Counted from the stretch's first letter, positions 1 through 7,707 are shown. The stretch: DNA of 18,249 bases from Betaproteobacteria bacterium (GCA_025363575.1 JANYDM010000035.1:1-18249); one strand, 5' to 3'. Program-made: numbers and translations. Notes: generated by a model not told the origin, from the sequence alone.

Positions 1-6
1 CAATCG

Positions 7-1002
7 TTAAAAATCCTTGCGCGCGAGGCCGAGGTCGATGAATACCGCCTTCGCCTGCTCGTAATCCGTTTTGAGAAATCGCGCGTACTCGGCGGCATTG
101 AGATATTCCGACTCCCACAGGTTCTGCTCCTGATCGCGGCGCCATTCGTCGGTCTTCACCAGCCGCGCGAAAAAGCTGTCCCAGTACGCGACCTGCGCCG
201 GCGCGAGTTTCGGCGGCCCGAATACGCCCTGCCAGTTGGCCAGCGCGACGTCGATGCCTTGCTCTTTGAGCGTCGGCACCTGCGCCAGCACGCCACCCAG
301 CCGGTGCGCGGAGGAAATTCCGAGCAAACGCAGCTTGCCGCTCTGAACATGGGGCAGCAGGTTGGACGTCACCGTCGCGATGACATCGACGTGGCCGCCG
401 AGACTTGCCGTCATCAATTCGCCGCCCTGGAATATCACGAGCTTCAGCTTCTTCGGATCGACGCCGGCCGAGCGCGCGGTCAGCGCGCAGACGATGTGCA
501 GATAGCTGCCGAGGCTGTTGGTGCCGATGGACACCGCCGCGGGATCGGCACGCAATCGCTCGATGAGATCGCGCGCGGTTTTCAACGGCGAGTCCGGGCG
601 CACCGCGAATGCGATGTACTGGTTGCCGAGCAGCGCGACGGGCGTGTAGTCCGTATAGGTGAACGGCGCGGTGCCGATAATGTAATTGGTCAATATGGTC
701 GGCGATGCGACCTGCAGCCAGTGCGCGTCGCCTGCATGCCGTGCCAGATAAGTCCATGCGACGTTGCCTCCGCCGCCGACGCGATTGACGACGGTACTGT
801 TCACGCCGAGCAGCGCTTTGGCCTGAGCAATGCTCTGAATGGCGCGCGCGCTGCGGTCCTGCGAGCTTCCCGCGGTAAGGCCGACGACGATCTCTACATT
901 CTTATCGGGCTTCCATGCGCCGGATTGCGCGCTCACAACTGCGCAACTCAACAGGGCGGCGGCCGCCATGGCGGCGCGAATCAGGTATCGGCGACGGCGC
1001 AT
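7..1002 (-). CDS. Bug/TctC-type periplasmic solute receptor (divergent)
   Basis: Predicted 331-residue extracytoplasmic receptor of the tripartite tricarboxylate transporter (TctC/Bug) family, which captures small organic acids in the periplasm. Seen: an Arg-rich N-terminus, a hydrophobic segment (about 6-23) and a VSA-Q cleavage site near residue 25. LLSC at 17-20 also resembles a lipobox, so it could be a lipoprotein. The mature part follows the family layout: a first beta-strand with VVGLTAGSSQDRSAR, then a VVNRVGGGGNVA segment where typical members have VVDNRAGAGG, and a late LLGISSAHR motif. These motifs diverge more than in the other two receptors of this window. I chose the ATG 10 bases after the pncC stop because it begins the signal peptide; a GTG two codons upstream is an alternative. 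No TctA/TctB lies nearby, and the ligand cannot be read from the sequence. Confidence 0.88.
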   Translation of the reverse strand: MRRRRYLIRAAMAAAALLSCAVVSAQSGAWKPDKNVEIVVGLTAGSSQDRSARAIQSIAQAKALLGVNSTVVNRVGGGGNVAWTYLARHAGDAHWLQVASPTILTNYIIGTAPFTYTDYTPVALLGNQYIAFAVRPDSPLKTARDLIERLRADPAAVSIGTNSLGSYLHIVCALTARSAGVDPKKLKLVIFQGGELMTASLGGHVDVIATVTSNLLPHVQSGKLRLLGISSAHRLGGVLAQVPTLKEQGIDVALANWQGVFGPPKLAPAQVAYWDSFFARLVKTDEWRRDQEQNLWESEYLNAAEYARFLKTDYEQAKAVFIDLGLARKDF

Positions 1003-1012
1003 GGTCACGATT

Positions 1013-1492
1013 TCAAGCGAGGCTCTTCGCCAGCAGATCCAGCGCGCCGGCCGCGAACGCATGCATGTTCGCGTAGCGGTCGCTACTGCCTGTAATCACT
1101 GTGCCGGTGCACTCGCTGTCACCGGCGACGGCGATCCACGCCTGTCCGGCCGGATTGCCGTAGCGCCCGCCAGTGGGCCCCGCCGCGCCAGTCTCGCCTA
1201 TGCCCCAGTTAGCCGCGAACTGCGTACGTATGATGCGCGCGCGCACAAGCGCGTTCGCCTCGGTCGCGGGAGGCGCACCGGCGAAACGCTCATCTTCGAA
1301 ATCTTTCAGCGCCCGCCACGACGCGCGCGAATACAACACGGCGCCGCCGGCGAAATAGGCCGATGCGCCAGGCACCGCCAGCAGCGCCGCGGCGATCAAC
1401 CCTCCCGCGGACGATTCAGCTATCGCGACCGTTTCCCTGCGTTTTTTCAGGAGTTCGGCGACTTTCTCCGCGTGGGGCATGAGTTCTCGCAT
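1013..1492 (-). CDS. pncC: Nicotinamide-nucleotide amidohydrolase (CinA C-terminal domain protein)
   Basis: Predicted 159-residue stand-alone CinA C-terminal domain. Known members (PncC) deamidate nicotinamide mononucleotide to nicotinate mononucleotide in cytoplasmic NAD recycling. Seen: AESSAGGLIA at about 25-34, the site usually written AESCTGG; AGGAVLYS at 48-55; and GETGAAGPTGG at 99-109, matching the usual GIAGPGGG loop, followed by a PAGQAWIAVAG strand. The length is normal for the single-domain form. The open frame extends six codons upstream to a TTG, but an AAGGA sits six bases before the ATG at 1492, which decides the start. It is followed after 10 bases by a Bug receptor, probably co-transcribed. 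The Cys-Thr to Ser-Ala change in the first motif is unusual, so the family is secure and the exact activity less so. Confidence 0.85.
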   Translation of the reverse strand: MRELMPHAEKVAELLKKRRETVAIAESSAGGLIAAALLAVPGASAYFAGGAVLYSRASWRALKDFEDERFAGAPPATEANALVRARIIRTQFAANWGIGETGAAGPTGGRYGNPAGQAWIAVAGDSECTGTVITGSSDRYANMHAFAAGALDLLAKSLA

Positions 1493-1568
1493 AGGCATTC
1501 CTTGTAGCAATTGCGCAGCGCGGGCGCGCAGGCGACCGCGTTCGTGACGTTGTTCCTAGCTATACCCT

Positions 1569-1596
1569 TATATATTGATTTAATGGAAAGTTGCAA
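1569..1596 (-). promoter_or_regulatory. Candidate sigma70 promoter of pncC
   Basis: On the minus strand TTGCAA (1591-1596) is followed after 16 bases by TATATA (1569-1574), about 77 bases before the pncC ATG. The surrounding stretch is AT-rich, unlike the GC-rich genes on either side. TATAAG with an 18-base spacer is an alternative -10 reading. Predicted from sequence only. Confidence 0.45.
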
Positions 1597-1639
1597 CAGC
1601 AGGCCAACGGCTACCCGGCGCGGCGCGCGTGGTCTTAAC

Positions 1640-1645
1640 TATAAT
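1640..1645 (+). promoter_or_regulatory. Candidate -10 element (TATAAT) upstream of the plus-strand gene at 1658
   Basis: A perfect TATAAT hexamer lies 12 bases before the GTG codon at 1658. No good -35 is seen 16-18 bases upstream, where the sequence is GC-rich. If this is the real -10, transcription would start near 1651 and the 5' leader would be almost absent, so the AGGGA at 1648-1652 could be only partly in the transcript and the ATG at 1673 may be the start used. Confidence 0.35.
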
Positions 1646-1657
1646 TCAGGGACGACA

Positions 1658-2059
1658 GTGCGGGACTGGCAGATGATCACGCTCGAGCCGGCGGAAATCG
1701 CCGCGGGCGCGCTGGAAAATATCCGCGCGGATTTTGCGCGGTATTTTCTATTGCACGATCCCGCCGCCGATACCGCGGTTTTCACCCGGCGCGCGCAATT
1801 CGGAATGTGCGAAGTCTATTTCTCGCCGGCCTGCGCACCGTTCACTGAATTCATTTTCGAGCGCCATCAGGCGCAACGCGCGCGCTTACCCGCATTGCTT
1901 GGCACGACACTGCTGGTCGGCTACCCCGCGGCGGTCAGTTGCCTGCTCGGCAAAGCGCGCGCGGTCGCATCGTTCCGCGACATGCTGCAACGTCCGCTCG
2001 CGGATGCAGGGGCCGGCACACTGGGATTTTTACGCTCGAAGCCGGCGATTCAACCGTAA
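1658..2059 (+). CDS. Hypothetical protein, about 133 residues
   Basis: I do not recognise this protein. It is predicted cytoplasmic, without a signal peptide or membrane segment. An N-terminal acidic/alanine stretch (LEPAEIAAGALENIRADFARYF) is followed by an aromatic- and Cys-containing middle (FGMCEVYFSPACAPF, then EFIFERHQ) and a hydrophobic LLGTTLLVGYPAAVSCLLG part. It diverges from pncC and converges with the DUF4124 gene, 15 bases away. The frame stays open upstream to 1511, but that part covers the pncC promoter region and looks non-coding. I chose GTG 1658 because AGGGA lies five bases before it; ATG 1673 (MITLEPAE) is an equally plausible start giving 128 residues. The codon pattern matches the neighbours and no competing frame is convincing, so I take it as a real gene of unknown role. 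Confidence 0.6.
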   Translation: MRDWQMITLEPAEIAAGALENIRADFARYFLLHDPAADTAVFTRRAQFGMCEVYFSPACAPFTEFIFERHQAQRARLPALLGTTLLVGYPAAVSCLLGKARAVASFRDMLQRPLADAGAGTLGFLRSKPAIQP

Positions 2060-2074
2060 TCGCCCGTTAGAGCG

Positions 2075-2554
2075 CTACTTGCACCACTGCGCAACGGCCT
2101 TGCGCTGGCGCTCTGCCTCGTCGGCGAGCTCCTGTTCGCCGAACATAACGCGTTCGCCAGTCGCCGGGTCGAAACGCGTCATGCGTTGCCCTTCCTGCAC
2201 GGATTGCAACTGCGCGCGCGCTTCCGAACAATTTCGTTCGGAATCCTCCGCCTGCGTTTTATCCTGCGCGGCTTTGGTCTCCGCGTCCTGGCGCTCGAGC
2301 AGGCGCTTGCGAAATTCGGCTTCCTGCGTCTCGATCGATTTCGGCGCGGCGGCCTCCGGCGGCGGCGCGGCCTCCCCCTCGGAGTCGCCGCTCTTGCCGA
2401 CCTGGCGTTGCTGCACCGTCCCGGGCGGGCAGAACCGCGCGTACTCTTTCACGCCGCGCGCGTCGACGCACTCGACTATCTGCGCCCAGCCGGTATTGAC
2501 CGCGAGCACCATGGCGCCGCCCGTCAGCCACCGCAATATGCATGATGCATTCAT
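2075..2554 (-). CDS. DUF4124-like exported protein with coiled-coil tail
   Basis: Predicted 159-residue secreted or periplasmic protein of unknown function. Residues 1-25 form a signal peptide (hydrophobic LTGGAMVLAV, then GWAQ). The next part carries a short DUF4124-like beta motif with two cysteines (IVECVDARGVKEYARFCPPG, C29 and C42) that probably form a disulfide after export. A Pro/Ala/Glu-rich linker follows, then a charged Lys/Glu/Gln-rich helix (about 73-125) likely to be a coiled coil, with further cysteines near the end. Short DUF4124 proteins are common in beta- and gammaproteobacteria and are generally uncharacterised. It lies 80 bases below the second Bug gene on the same strand, so it may be the tail of that operon or have its own promoter. 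No strong ribosome site is visible. Confidence 0.75.
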   Translation of the reverse strand: MNASCILRWLTGGAMVLAVNTGWAQIVECVDARGVKEYARFCPPGTVQQRQVGKSGDSEGEAAPPPEAAAPKSIETQEAEFRKRLLERQDAETKAAQDKTQAEDSERNCSEARAQLQSVQEGQRMTRFDPATGERVMFGEQELADEAERQRKAVAQWCK

Positions 2555-2634
2555 TCGTCAGCTTTGCGCTTTTTGTCTAATATCCCGGCGCAATTGTAGT
2601 GGTTTGAGCATGCGGCGGAAAGTTTTCGTCGTCT

Positions 2635-3627
2635 TCAATCGGGCTTGATGCCCGCGGCTTTGATGATGCGCGAATTGAGCTGGAATTCGTCGCGCAAATG
2701 CTGTGCATATTGCCCGGGCGTGCCGCCACTGGTCTCCAGGCCTTGCGCAAAGAAGCGCTCTTTGACTTCCGCGTTACGCACGATGACGTTCAGTTCAGTG
2801 TTAAGTCGCTTCACGATAGCGGGTGGCGTTCTTGCCGGCGCGAGCAGGCCGGAAGCAGTGCTCGCCTCGTAACCGGGCACGCCCCCCTCTATCATGGTCG
2901 GATATTCCGGCACAAGGACGGATCTCTTTTTGGTGCCGACCGCCAGCCCGCGCAACTTGCCGAGCCGGACCTGCGGCAGCACCGTCGGCAGGTTGTCAAT
3001 CACCAGCTGCAATTGGCCGCCGAGCAAATCGATCAGCGACTGACCGCCGCCCTTGTACGGAACATGCGTGATCTGCACGTTGGCCAGCGCCTTGAACTGC
3101 TCCGCGGCGAGGTGCGCGACGGAGCCGTTGCCGGCCGAGCCGAAGTTCAGCCCGTTCGGTCTGCTTTGCGCGAGCGCAATCAGTTCCCTGACGGATTTTG
3201 CCGGGACCGCCGGATGCACGACCAGCATGAACGGGCTGATCGTAGTCAACACGATGGGCGCGAAGTCGCCGAGCGTATACGGCATTTTCGCGAGCAGCGC
3301 CGGATTGATCGTGAGCGGGCCCGGCGTCCCCATTACAAGCGTATAGCCATCCGGCAGCGCCTTGGCGACAAGATCGGCGCCGATTACGCCCCCTGCGCCC
3401 GCGCGATTGTCGACCACGACCGGCTGACCGAGCGCTTCTGTAAGCCGCGCGCTCAACGTGCGTGCGATGAGATCGGTACCGCCGCCGGGAGCGAAGGGCA
3501 CGATCAGACGCACCGGTTTACCGGGATAGTTTTGCGCATGCGCGCCGGCTGTCAGCACGAATGCAAGCAACACCGTGCCCGGGACACCGGGTCTTCCACA
3601 GAACAATTTCATCTCCGCGCCGCGCAT
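2635..3627 (-). CDS. Bug/TctC-type periplasmic solute receptor (operon, last gene)
   Basis: Predicted 330-residue TctC/Bug receptor, a periplasmic binding protein for carboxylates or related small molecules. Seen: a signal peptide ending AHA-Q near residue 31, the family signature PFAPGGGTD at 44-52, VVVDNRAGAG at 70-79, FGSAGNGS in the middle and the HVPYKGGGQS ligand-loop region. The ATG at 3627 shares one base with the TGA of the SDR gene (TGATG) and has GGGG six bases upstream, which fits translational coupling. A second ATG five codons later (MKLF) has its GGAG directly abutting it, too close to work well. It is the second receptor of the same operon and clearly differs in sequence from the one at 5242-6207. 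This suggests two related ligands or two affinities. The membrane partners TctA/TctB are not in the window. Confidence 0.92.
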   Translation of the reverse strand: MRGAEMKLFCGRPGVPGTVLLAFVLTAGAHAQNYPGKPVRLIVPFAPGGGTDLIARTLSARLTEALGQPVVVDNRAGAGGVIGADLVAKALPDGYTLVMGTPGPLTINPALLAKMPYTLGDFAPIVLTTISPFMLVVHPAVPAKSVRELIALAQSRPNGLNFGSAGNGSVAHLAAEQFKALANVQITHVPYKGGGQSLIDLLGGQLQLVIDNLPTVLPQVRLGKLRGLAVGTKKRSVLVPEYPTMIEGGVPGYEASTASGLLAPARTPPAIVKRLNTELNVIVRNAEVKERFFAQGLETSGGTPGQYAQHLRDEFQLNSRIIKAAGIKPD

Positions 3628-4391
3628 CAGTCGCCCCACATGCCGCCGTTGACGTCGAGTATCTCCGCTGTGATGAAGGCGGACGATTCGTCGGCGAGGA
3701 ACAAGCATGCGCGCGCGACCTCGTCTGCGCTGCCCATGCGACCCGCCGGAATCAGCTTGCGCAGACGCTCGGGGAAGTTCGCCGTCATCGCGGAAGCAAT
3801 CGGTCCGGGCGCAACAGCATTCACCGTGATGCCATCGCCTGCGAGCTCGCGCGCGAGAAACATCGTCATCGCGTGCACGCCAGCTTTCGACACGCCGTAG
3901 GCAACGTTCGATGCCTGCGCCTGCTCTGAGCGGTCGAGCCACGGCCGCGCGTTCCCCCCGTTCTTGCCGAGTATGGAACCGATATTCACGATGCGTCCGT
4001 ATCTCTGCGCGCGCATGCTGCCCATCACGGCCTGGCAGCACAGGAAACTGCCTTTGAGATTGACAGCCAGCACGCGATCCCATTCTGCTTCGGCCAATGT
4101 CTCGGCGGCGCCGAACGATACGGTGCCGGCGACGTTGACCAGCACGTCGATTTTGCCAAACGCCGCCAGCGTTGCATCGATCAGGCCTTTGACCTGCGAC
4201 GACTGCGTAACGTCGGTCGGCGTATCGAGCACGCGGCGTCCCGTCTCGCGTGCAGCGTCCGCCACCGCCGCCACAGGTTTCAAGTCGGCAAGACTGAGAT
4301 CGGCGCCCGCAGCGGCAAACGCGCGCGCAACCGCGCCGCCGATGCCGCCGCCTGCGCCGGTGATCAGCGCGGTTCTGCCCGCTAATGTCAC
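3627..4391 (-). CDS. SDR-family NAD-dependent oxidoreductase
   Basis: Predicted 254-residue classical short-chain dehydrogenase/reductase, cytoplasmic, oxidising a hydroxyl group or reducing a ketone. Seen: the cofactor loop TGAGGGIG (11-18), an acidic residue at 36 after beta-2 (SLAD) indicating NAD(H) over NADP(H), NVAG at 86-89 (usually NNAG), N111, catalytic S139, and YGVSK with Y165 and K169. PGPIASAM forms the substrate lid and the C-terminus ends GGMWGD. The start is GTG at 4391, 11 bases after the racemase-like gene stops; its ribosome site is weak. It overlaps the next receptor gene by one base. The substrate cannot be deduced. The operon suggests oxidation of a hydroxy-acid intermediate made by the flavoprotein or the racemase-fold protein. 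Confidence 0.9.
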   Translation of the reverse strand: MTLAGRTALITGAGGGIGGAVARAFAAAGADLSLADLKPVAAVADAARETGRRVLDTPTDVTQSSQVKGLIDATLAAFGKIDVLVNVAGTVSFGAAETLAEAEWDRVLAVNLKGSFLCCQAVMGSMRAQRYGRIVNIGSILGKNGGNARPWLDRSEQAQASNVAYGVSKAGVHAMTMFLARELAGDGITVNAVAPGPIASAMTANFPERLRKLIPAGRMGSADEVARACLFLADESSAFITAEILDVNGGMWGD

Positions 4392-4402
4392 AGCCGCAGC
4401 AA

Positions 4403-5221
4403 TCAGGGCTTGCCCGGCGCGAGCCGCGAGATGCCGTAAAGGTCGAGCAGTTCTTTCACGCGCTCGCGCGGCGGCTTCTCCATGAAGTAACCGCGCCGCG
4501 ATGGCGAGAGTCCCGAGCTGCGTTTCAAATCGACCATTGCCTCGGCCATCTTGATAGTCGCGCCAAGCGCGTCGATGACAGGCACGTCGTCGACCCGGTT
4601 AACGCCGTTCTTCGCGAGCAGCACGCAAAGCGGCGCTTCGCCGGGGATGATCACGTCGGCGCCGTCGCGGATCAGCGCACGCGCGGATTCGTGGAACTTC
4701 TCGAGCAGCGTCGCGGGCTCGTCGAATGCCTTCAGCACGTCATTGAACGTAAAACCGACCGGGCGCACGCCGGCAAAGCGATGAGCGGGGATCACGCGCT
4801 CGGCATTTTCGCGGATCACCGGCGCCATTTCCGTTATAAAGAGCAGCACACCGACTTTCTGCCCGACCATGGTGGACGCGAGATAAGAGCTTTCGCCGTA
4901 AGCAACGACCGGGATATCGATGAGGCTGCGCGTTTCGCGCAGCGCCGGCTCCGGTATCGTCATGATGGCGTACGCATCGAAGCCCTGCTCTTCGGCCGCA
5001 ATGCCGCCCATGACGAATTGCTGGCCATGCAAGTACTGCAGGTAGGCGTAGCGGATATCGCTGCCCGGGTAATTGGTCTTGTAGGTCTGCTCGTGCATGC
5101 CATGCATGACGACCTCGGTATCGGGGCGCGCGACCTTGCGGAAATGCGCCTGCAGCGCGGCCGCGTACGGCGGCAGCTGGCTTAGCACGGTGAAACTTTG
5201 ATGCCAGATTTTGATGCCCAT
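4403..5221 (-). CDS. Asp/Glu/hydantoin racemase-fold protein lacking the catalytic cysteines
   Basis: Predicted 272-residue cytoplasmic protein related to the Asp/Glu/hydantoin racemase superfamily. Seen: an N-terminal IKIWHQSF strand like other HyuE-type members, GFDAYAIMTIPEPALRE followed by IDIPVVAYGESS (the region that normally carries the first catalytic Cys after the AI strand), and GADVIIPGEAPL (normally the LGCxGM second Cys). Here the two positions read T88 and E195. The only cysteine is C199, four residues past the second position. Two-base acid-base racemisation by a Cys pair is therefore unlikely, and a lyase, isomerase or decarboxylase role is more plausible. I chose ATG 5221 because AAGGAAG lies six bases before it; the frame extends to a TTG at 5245. 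It sits between the Bug receptor and SDR genes, 11 bases before the latter. Confidence 0.82.
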   Translation of the reverse strand: MGIKIWHQSFTVLSQLPPYAAALQAHFRKVARPDTEVVMHGMHEQTYKTNYPGSDIRYAYLQYLHGQQFVMGGIAAEEQGFDAYAIMTIPEPALRETRSLIDIPVVAYGESSYLASTMVGQKVGVLLFITEMAPVIRENAERVIPAHRFAGVRPVGFTFNDVLKAFDEPATLLEKFHESARALIRDGADVIIPGEAPLCVLLAKNGVNRVDDVPVIDALGATIKMAEAMVDLKRSSGLSPSRRGYFMEKPPRERVKELLDLYGISRLAPGKP

Positions 5222-5241
5222 GGGCTGCTTCCTTTTACCGC

Positions 5242-6207
5242 TCAATCAATCTGCGCGCCGGAGTCCCTCACGACCTTGTCCCATTTCGAGACCTCGGCGC
5301 GATAGAACGCGGCGAATTGCTCAGGCGTGCTGCCCACCGGCTCGGCGCCGAGCGCGAGGAACCGGTCGCGGATTTCCGGGACTTTAACAATACGGCTGAT
5401 CTCGGTGTGCAGGCGCGCGATCACCGCGTCCGGCGTGCCGGCCGGCGCGAAAACGCCGAACCACGCATTCGCGTCGTAACGCAATACGCCGGACTCTGCG
5501 ATGGTCGGAATATCTTCGGCCACGCGCGAGCGCTTGAGCGTGGTCACCGCGAGCGCGCGCAGCTTGCCGGCGCGCGCGAGCGGCAGCGTCGTCACGATGT
5601 TGTCGAACATGAATATCGTTTCGCCGGCGAGCACCGAAGTCGTCGCGAAGGCGGCGCCGCGGTACGGCACGTGCACGAGATCGATGTGCGCCATGCTGCC
5701 GAACATCGCCGTAAACAAATGCCCGCCCGAGCCGTTGCCGGCCGAGCCGTAGTTGAGCTGCCCGGGCCGCGCCTTGGCGAGCGCGATGAACTCCTTGACG
5801 TTCTTTACCGGCAGCGACGGATGCGTGACGAACATGAACGGCGTGTCCGTAACCTGGGTGACCGCCGCAAAATCCTTCAGCGCGTTATACGCCAGCTTTT
5901 TGTAGAGCGCGGGGTTGATCGCCGTCGATACGGTGCCCATGAATATCGTATGACCGTCTTTGGGCGCGGTTGCAGCGATTTCGGCGGCGATGTTGCTCGC
6001 TGCGCCGGCGCGATTATCGACCACGACCGGCTGTCCCAGCGCTTCGGACAAGGGCTGGCTTATCGCACGCGCCACCACATCAGTGGCGCCGCCAGCCGGA
6101 AAGCCGACGACGAAGCGGATTTGCCTTGCCGGGAAGTTCTGCGCGACTGCAGGCAGACCGGCGCATAGCAAAGCGATGACGACGGCCGAACATTGACTGG
6201 GATTCAT
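5242..6207 (-). CDS. Bug/TctC-type periplasmic solute receptor (operon, second gene)
   Basis: Predicted 321-residue TctC/Bug receptor. Seen: a signal peptide cut near residue 22 (AVA-Q), the family motif GFPAGGATD at 35-43, VVVDNRAGA at 61-69, YGSAGNGSGGH in the middle and the HVPYRGAAF ligand-loop motif. Length and layout are normal for the family. The ATG overlaps the TGA of the upstream flavoprotein gene (ATGA), with AGGGGAA upstream, so translation is probably coupled. The racemase-like gene starts 20 bases further on. By analogy with tricarballylate and citrate systems it may bind the acid that the flavoprotein oxidises; this is inference from gene order. TctA/TctB are not present, so it must use a permease encoded elsewhere or serve as a sensor, as reported for some Bug proteins. 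Confidence 0.92.
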   Translation of the reverse strand: MNPSQCSAVVIALLCAGLPAVAQNFPARQIRFVVGFPAGGATDVVARAISQPLSEALGQPVVVDNRAGAASNIAAEIAATAPKDGHTIFMGTVSTAINPALYKKLAYNALKDFAAVTQVTDTPFMFVTHPSLPVKNVKEFIALAKARPGQLNYGSAGNGSGGHLFTAMFGSMAHIDLVHVPYRGAAFATTSVLAGETIFMFDNIVTTLPLARAGKLRALAVTTLKRSRVAEDIPTIAESGVLRYDANAWFGVFAPAGTPDAVIARLHTEISRIVKVPEIRDRFLALGAEPVGSTPEQFAAFYRAEVSKWDKVVRDSGAQID

Positions 6208-7667
6208 TTTCGGTTCCCCTGCCCGATGGTTGCGGCGTCCGTGCCGGCAAGACGTCCGAATACCGCGCCCTTCAATACCGACGTGGCACCCGTGTAATTG
6301 CGATAGTAGGATCCGATGATCTCGCCGGCGGCATAGAGCCCGCGGATCGCATCGCCTTCGTGGTTCAGCACGCGTGCGCGGCTGTCGACCTTGAGGCCTC
6401 CGAAGGTGAATACGTTCGAGGAGATGACCGGATAGGCATGGAATGGCGCGCGGTCGAGCGGATGGGCCCAGTTCGACTTGGCGGGGGCGAGGCCACTGGT
6501 CGCTAATCCGTCGAGCGCGAGCGGCTTGAATTCGCCGGCGCGGCACGCGCCGTTGTAGGCCGCGACCGTTTCCTCCAGCGCAGCCGGTTGCACATCGATT
6601 TTCGCCGCCAGTTCGCGAATGCTGTTCGCCGCGATGGGCGGCTGGTCGGTACGCAGGCCGAGCTTATAGTTCGGCACATCCATGTGGCGCGCATCGAGCA
6701 CGACAAACGCGAGGCCATCGGTCTGATTGAATATCTGGCGCGTGACTTTTTCGTAGCAGGCATCGACGGTGGCGGGCGCCTCGTCCGTAAAGCGGCGGCC
6801 CTCGCGGTTGACCAGTATGCCGTAGGAAAAAATGAACACCGACGGTTCGGCGATGCCCGAGCGCGGATCGACGGGCTCGGCGTGATAGCTGCCGAAGTCG
6901 CCGCACGGTGCCGCGCCGATGTCCAGCGCCATGCGGATGCCCTCGCCTTTGTTGTAATAGCCGCCGCGGCACACCGGACGCAGGTAAATCGAGCGCGGCC
7001 CGATGTAGCGCGTCAGCATTTCCGCGTTGCCTTCGAAGCCGCCGCAAGCGAGCACTACAGCCTTGCCGGTGAACTCGCGCGTGCGTCCGCCTTGGCTGCT
7101 CGCGCGCACACCTACTACTGCACCGTCATCATCCTGTATCAATAAGTTGGCCGAAGTTTCGTATTCGAATCTGGCGCCCATTTTTTCGGCGGCGGTGCCG
7201 AGCATATCGATCAGCGCAAGCCCGCCGCCCACGGGCAGCAGACGCGGCTGCGATTTCGTCAAAAATTGTGTCGGCAGGAAATCAAAGCGCAAGCCGAACT
7301 GCTTCATCCACTGCACGGTCGGCCCCGCCATATTCGCAAATGTTGATATCAGCTCGGGATCGTTAAAGCTCAGGGACCTGACCGCGGCGGGCCATTGCGC
7401 GTACGGTTGCGCGGTCGCGTGCACCAGCGACGGGTCCAGGTAACCGCTGGCGTTGTCCGCAAGATGGGCTTCAAAGTCGTCGGTGACCTCGTGCTCGCTC
7501 TTCATACGGAAATAAGCCTCGGTGTAACGCGTCTGACCGCCACGTTCCTCCTGTGGCGCGCGCTCGAGCACGGTCACGCTGGCGCCCGCCTGCAGCGCCG
7601 CGACCGCCGCCGCCATTCCGCCTATGCCGCAACCTGCGACGATGACATCCGCTGTGCTGCCCGCCAC
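6204..7667 (-). CDS. FAD-dependent dehydrogenase, TcuA/fumarate-reductase flavoprotein type
   Basis: Predicted 487-residue cytoplasmic flavoprotein of the succinate dehydrogenase/fumarate reductase/ketosteroid dehydrogenase superfamily. Seen: the dinucleotide loop VAGCGIGG (10-17) with E35 ending beta-2, the RGGQTR segment (42-47) similar to RGGNTR of tricarballylate dehydrogenase TcuA, VVLACGGFEGN, VNREGRRFTDE, and a C-terminal FAD motif GLYAAGEIIG followed by RNYTGATSVLKGAVFGR. TcuA oxidises tricarballylate to cis-aconitate. The similarity makes an organic acid a likely substrate, but a 3-ketosteroid or fumarate-like one is not excluded. The frame opens at a TTG at 7703, but GGGGAG six bases before the GTG at 7667 decides the start. 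It heads the five-gene operon. Only 40 bases separate it from the tRNA gene, and no promoter is seen between them. Confidence 0.88.
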   Translation of the reverse strand: MAGSTADVIVAGCGIGGMAAAVAALQAGASVTVLERAPQEERGGQTRYTEAYFRMKSEHEVTDDFEAHLADNASGYLDPSLVHATAQPYAQWPAAVRSLSFNDPELISTFANMAGPTVQWMKQFGLRFDFLPTQFLTKSQPRLLPVGGGLALIDMLGTAAEKMGARFEYETSANLLIQDDDGAVVGVRASSQGGRTREFTGKAVVLACGGFEGNAEMLTRYIGPRSIYLRPVCRGGYYNKGEGIRMALDIGAAPCGDFGSYHAEPVDPRSGIAEPSVFIFSYGILVNREGRRFTDEAPATVDACYEKVTRQIFNQTDGLAFVVLDARHMDVPNYKLGLRTDQPPIAANSIRELAAKIDVQPAALEETVAAYNGACRAGEFKPLALDGLATSGLAPAKSNWAHPLDRAPFHAYPVISSNVFTFGGLKVDSRARVLNHEGDAIRGLYAAGEIIGSYYRNYTGATSVLKGAVFGRLAGTDAATIGQGNRK

Positions 7668-7707
7668 ACCGTTCTCCCCCGCTGGACTCGCGACCGTGCA
7701 CAATGAA

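Noticed and set aside
259..1095. A 278-codon plus-strand frame opposite the first Bug receptor
   Set aside because: It is antisense to a clear family member and shows a composition typical of shadow frames.
1511..1657. N-terminal extension of the plus-strand hypothetical gene, with a hydrophobic segment resembling a membrane helix
   Set aside because: This stretch holds the probable pncC promoter and the TATAAT of the gene itself, and the ribosome site lies just before 1658.
2698..3900. A 400-codon plus-strand frame opposite the Bug and SDR genes
   Set aside because: It is a shadow of the two real minus-strand genes; its residues are Arg/His/Gln-rich, typical of antisense translation of GC-rich genes.
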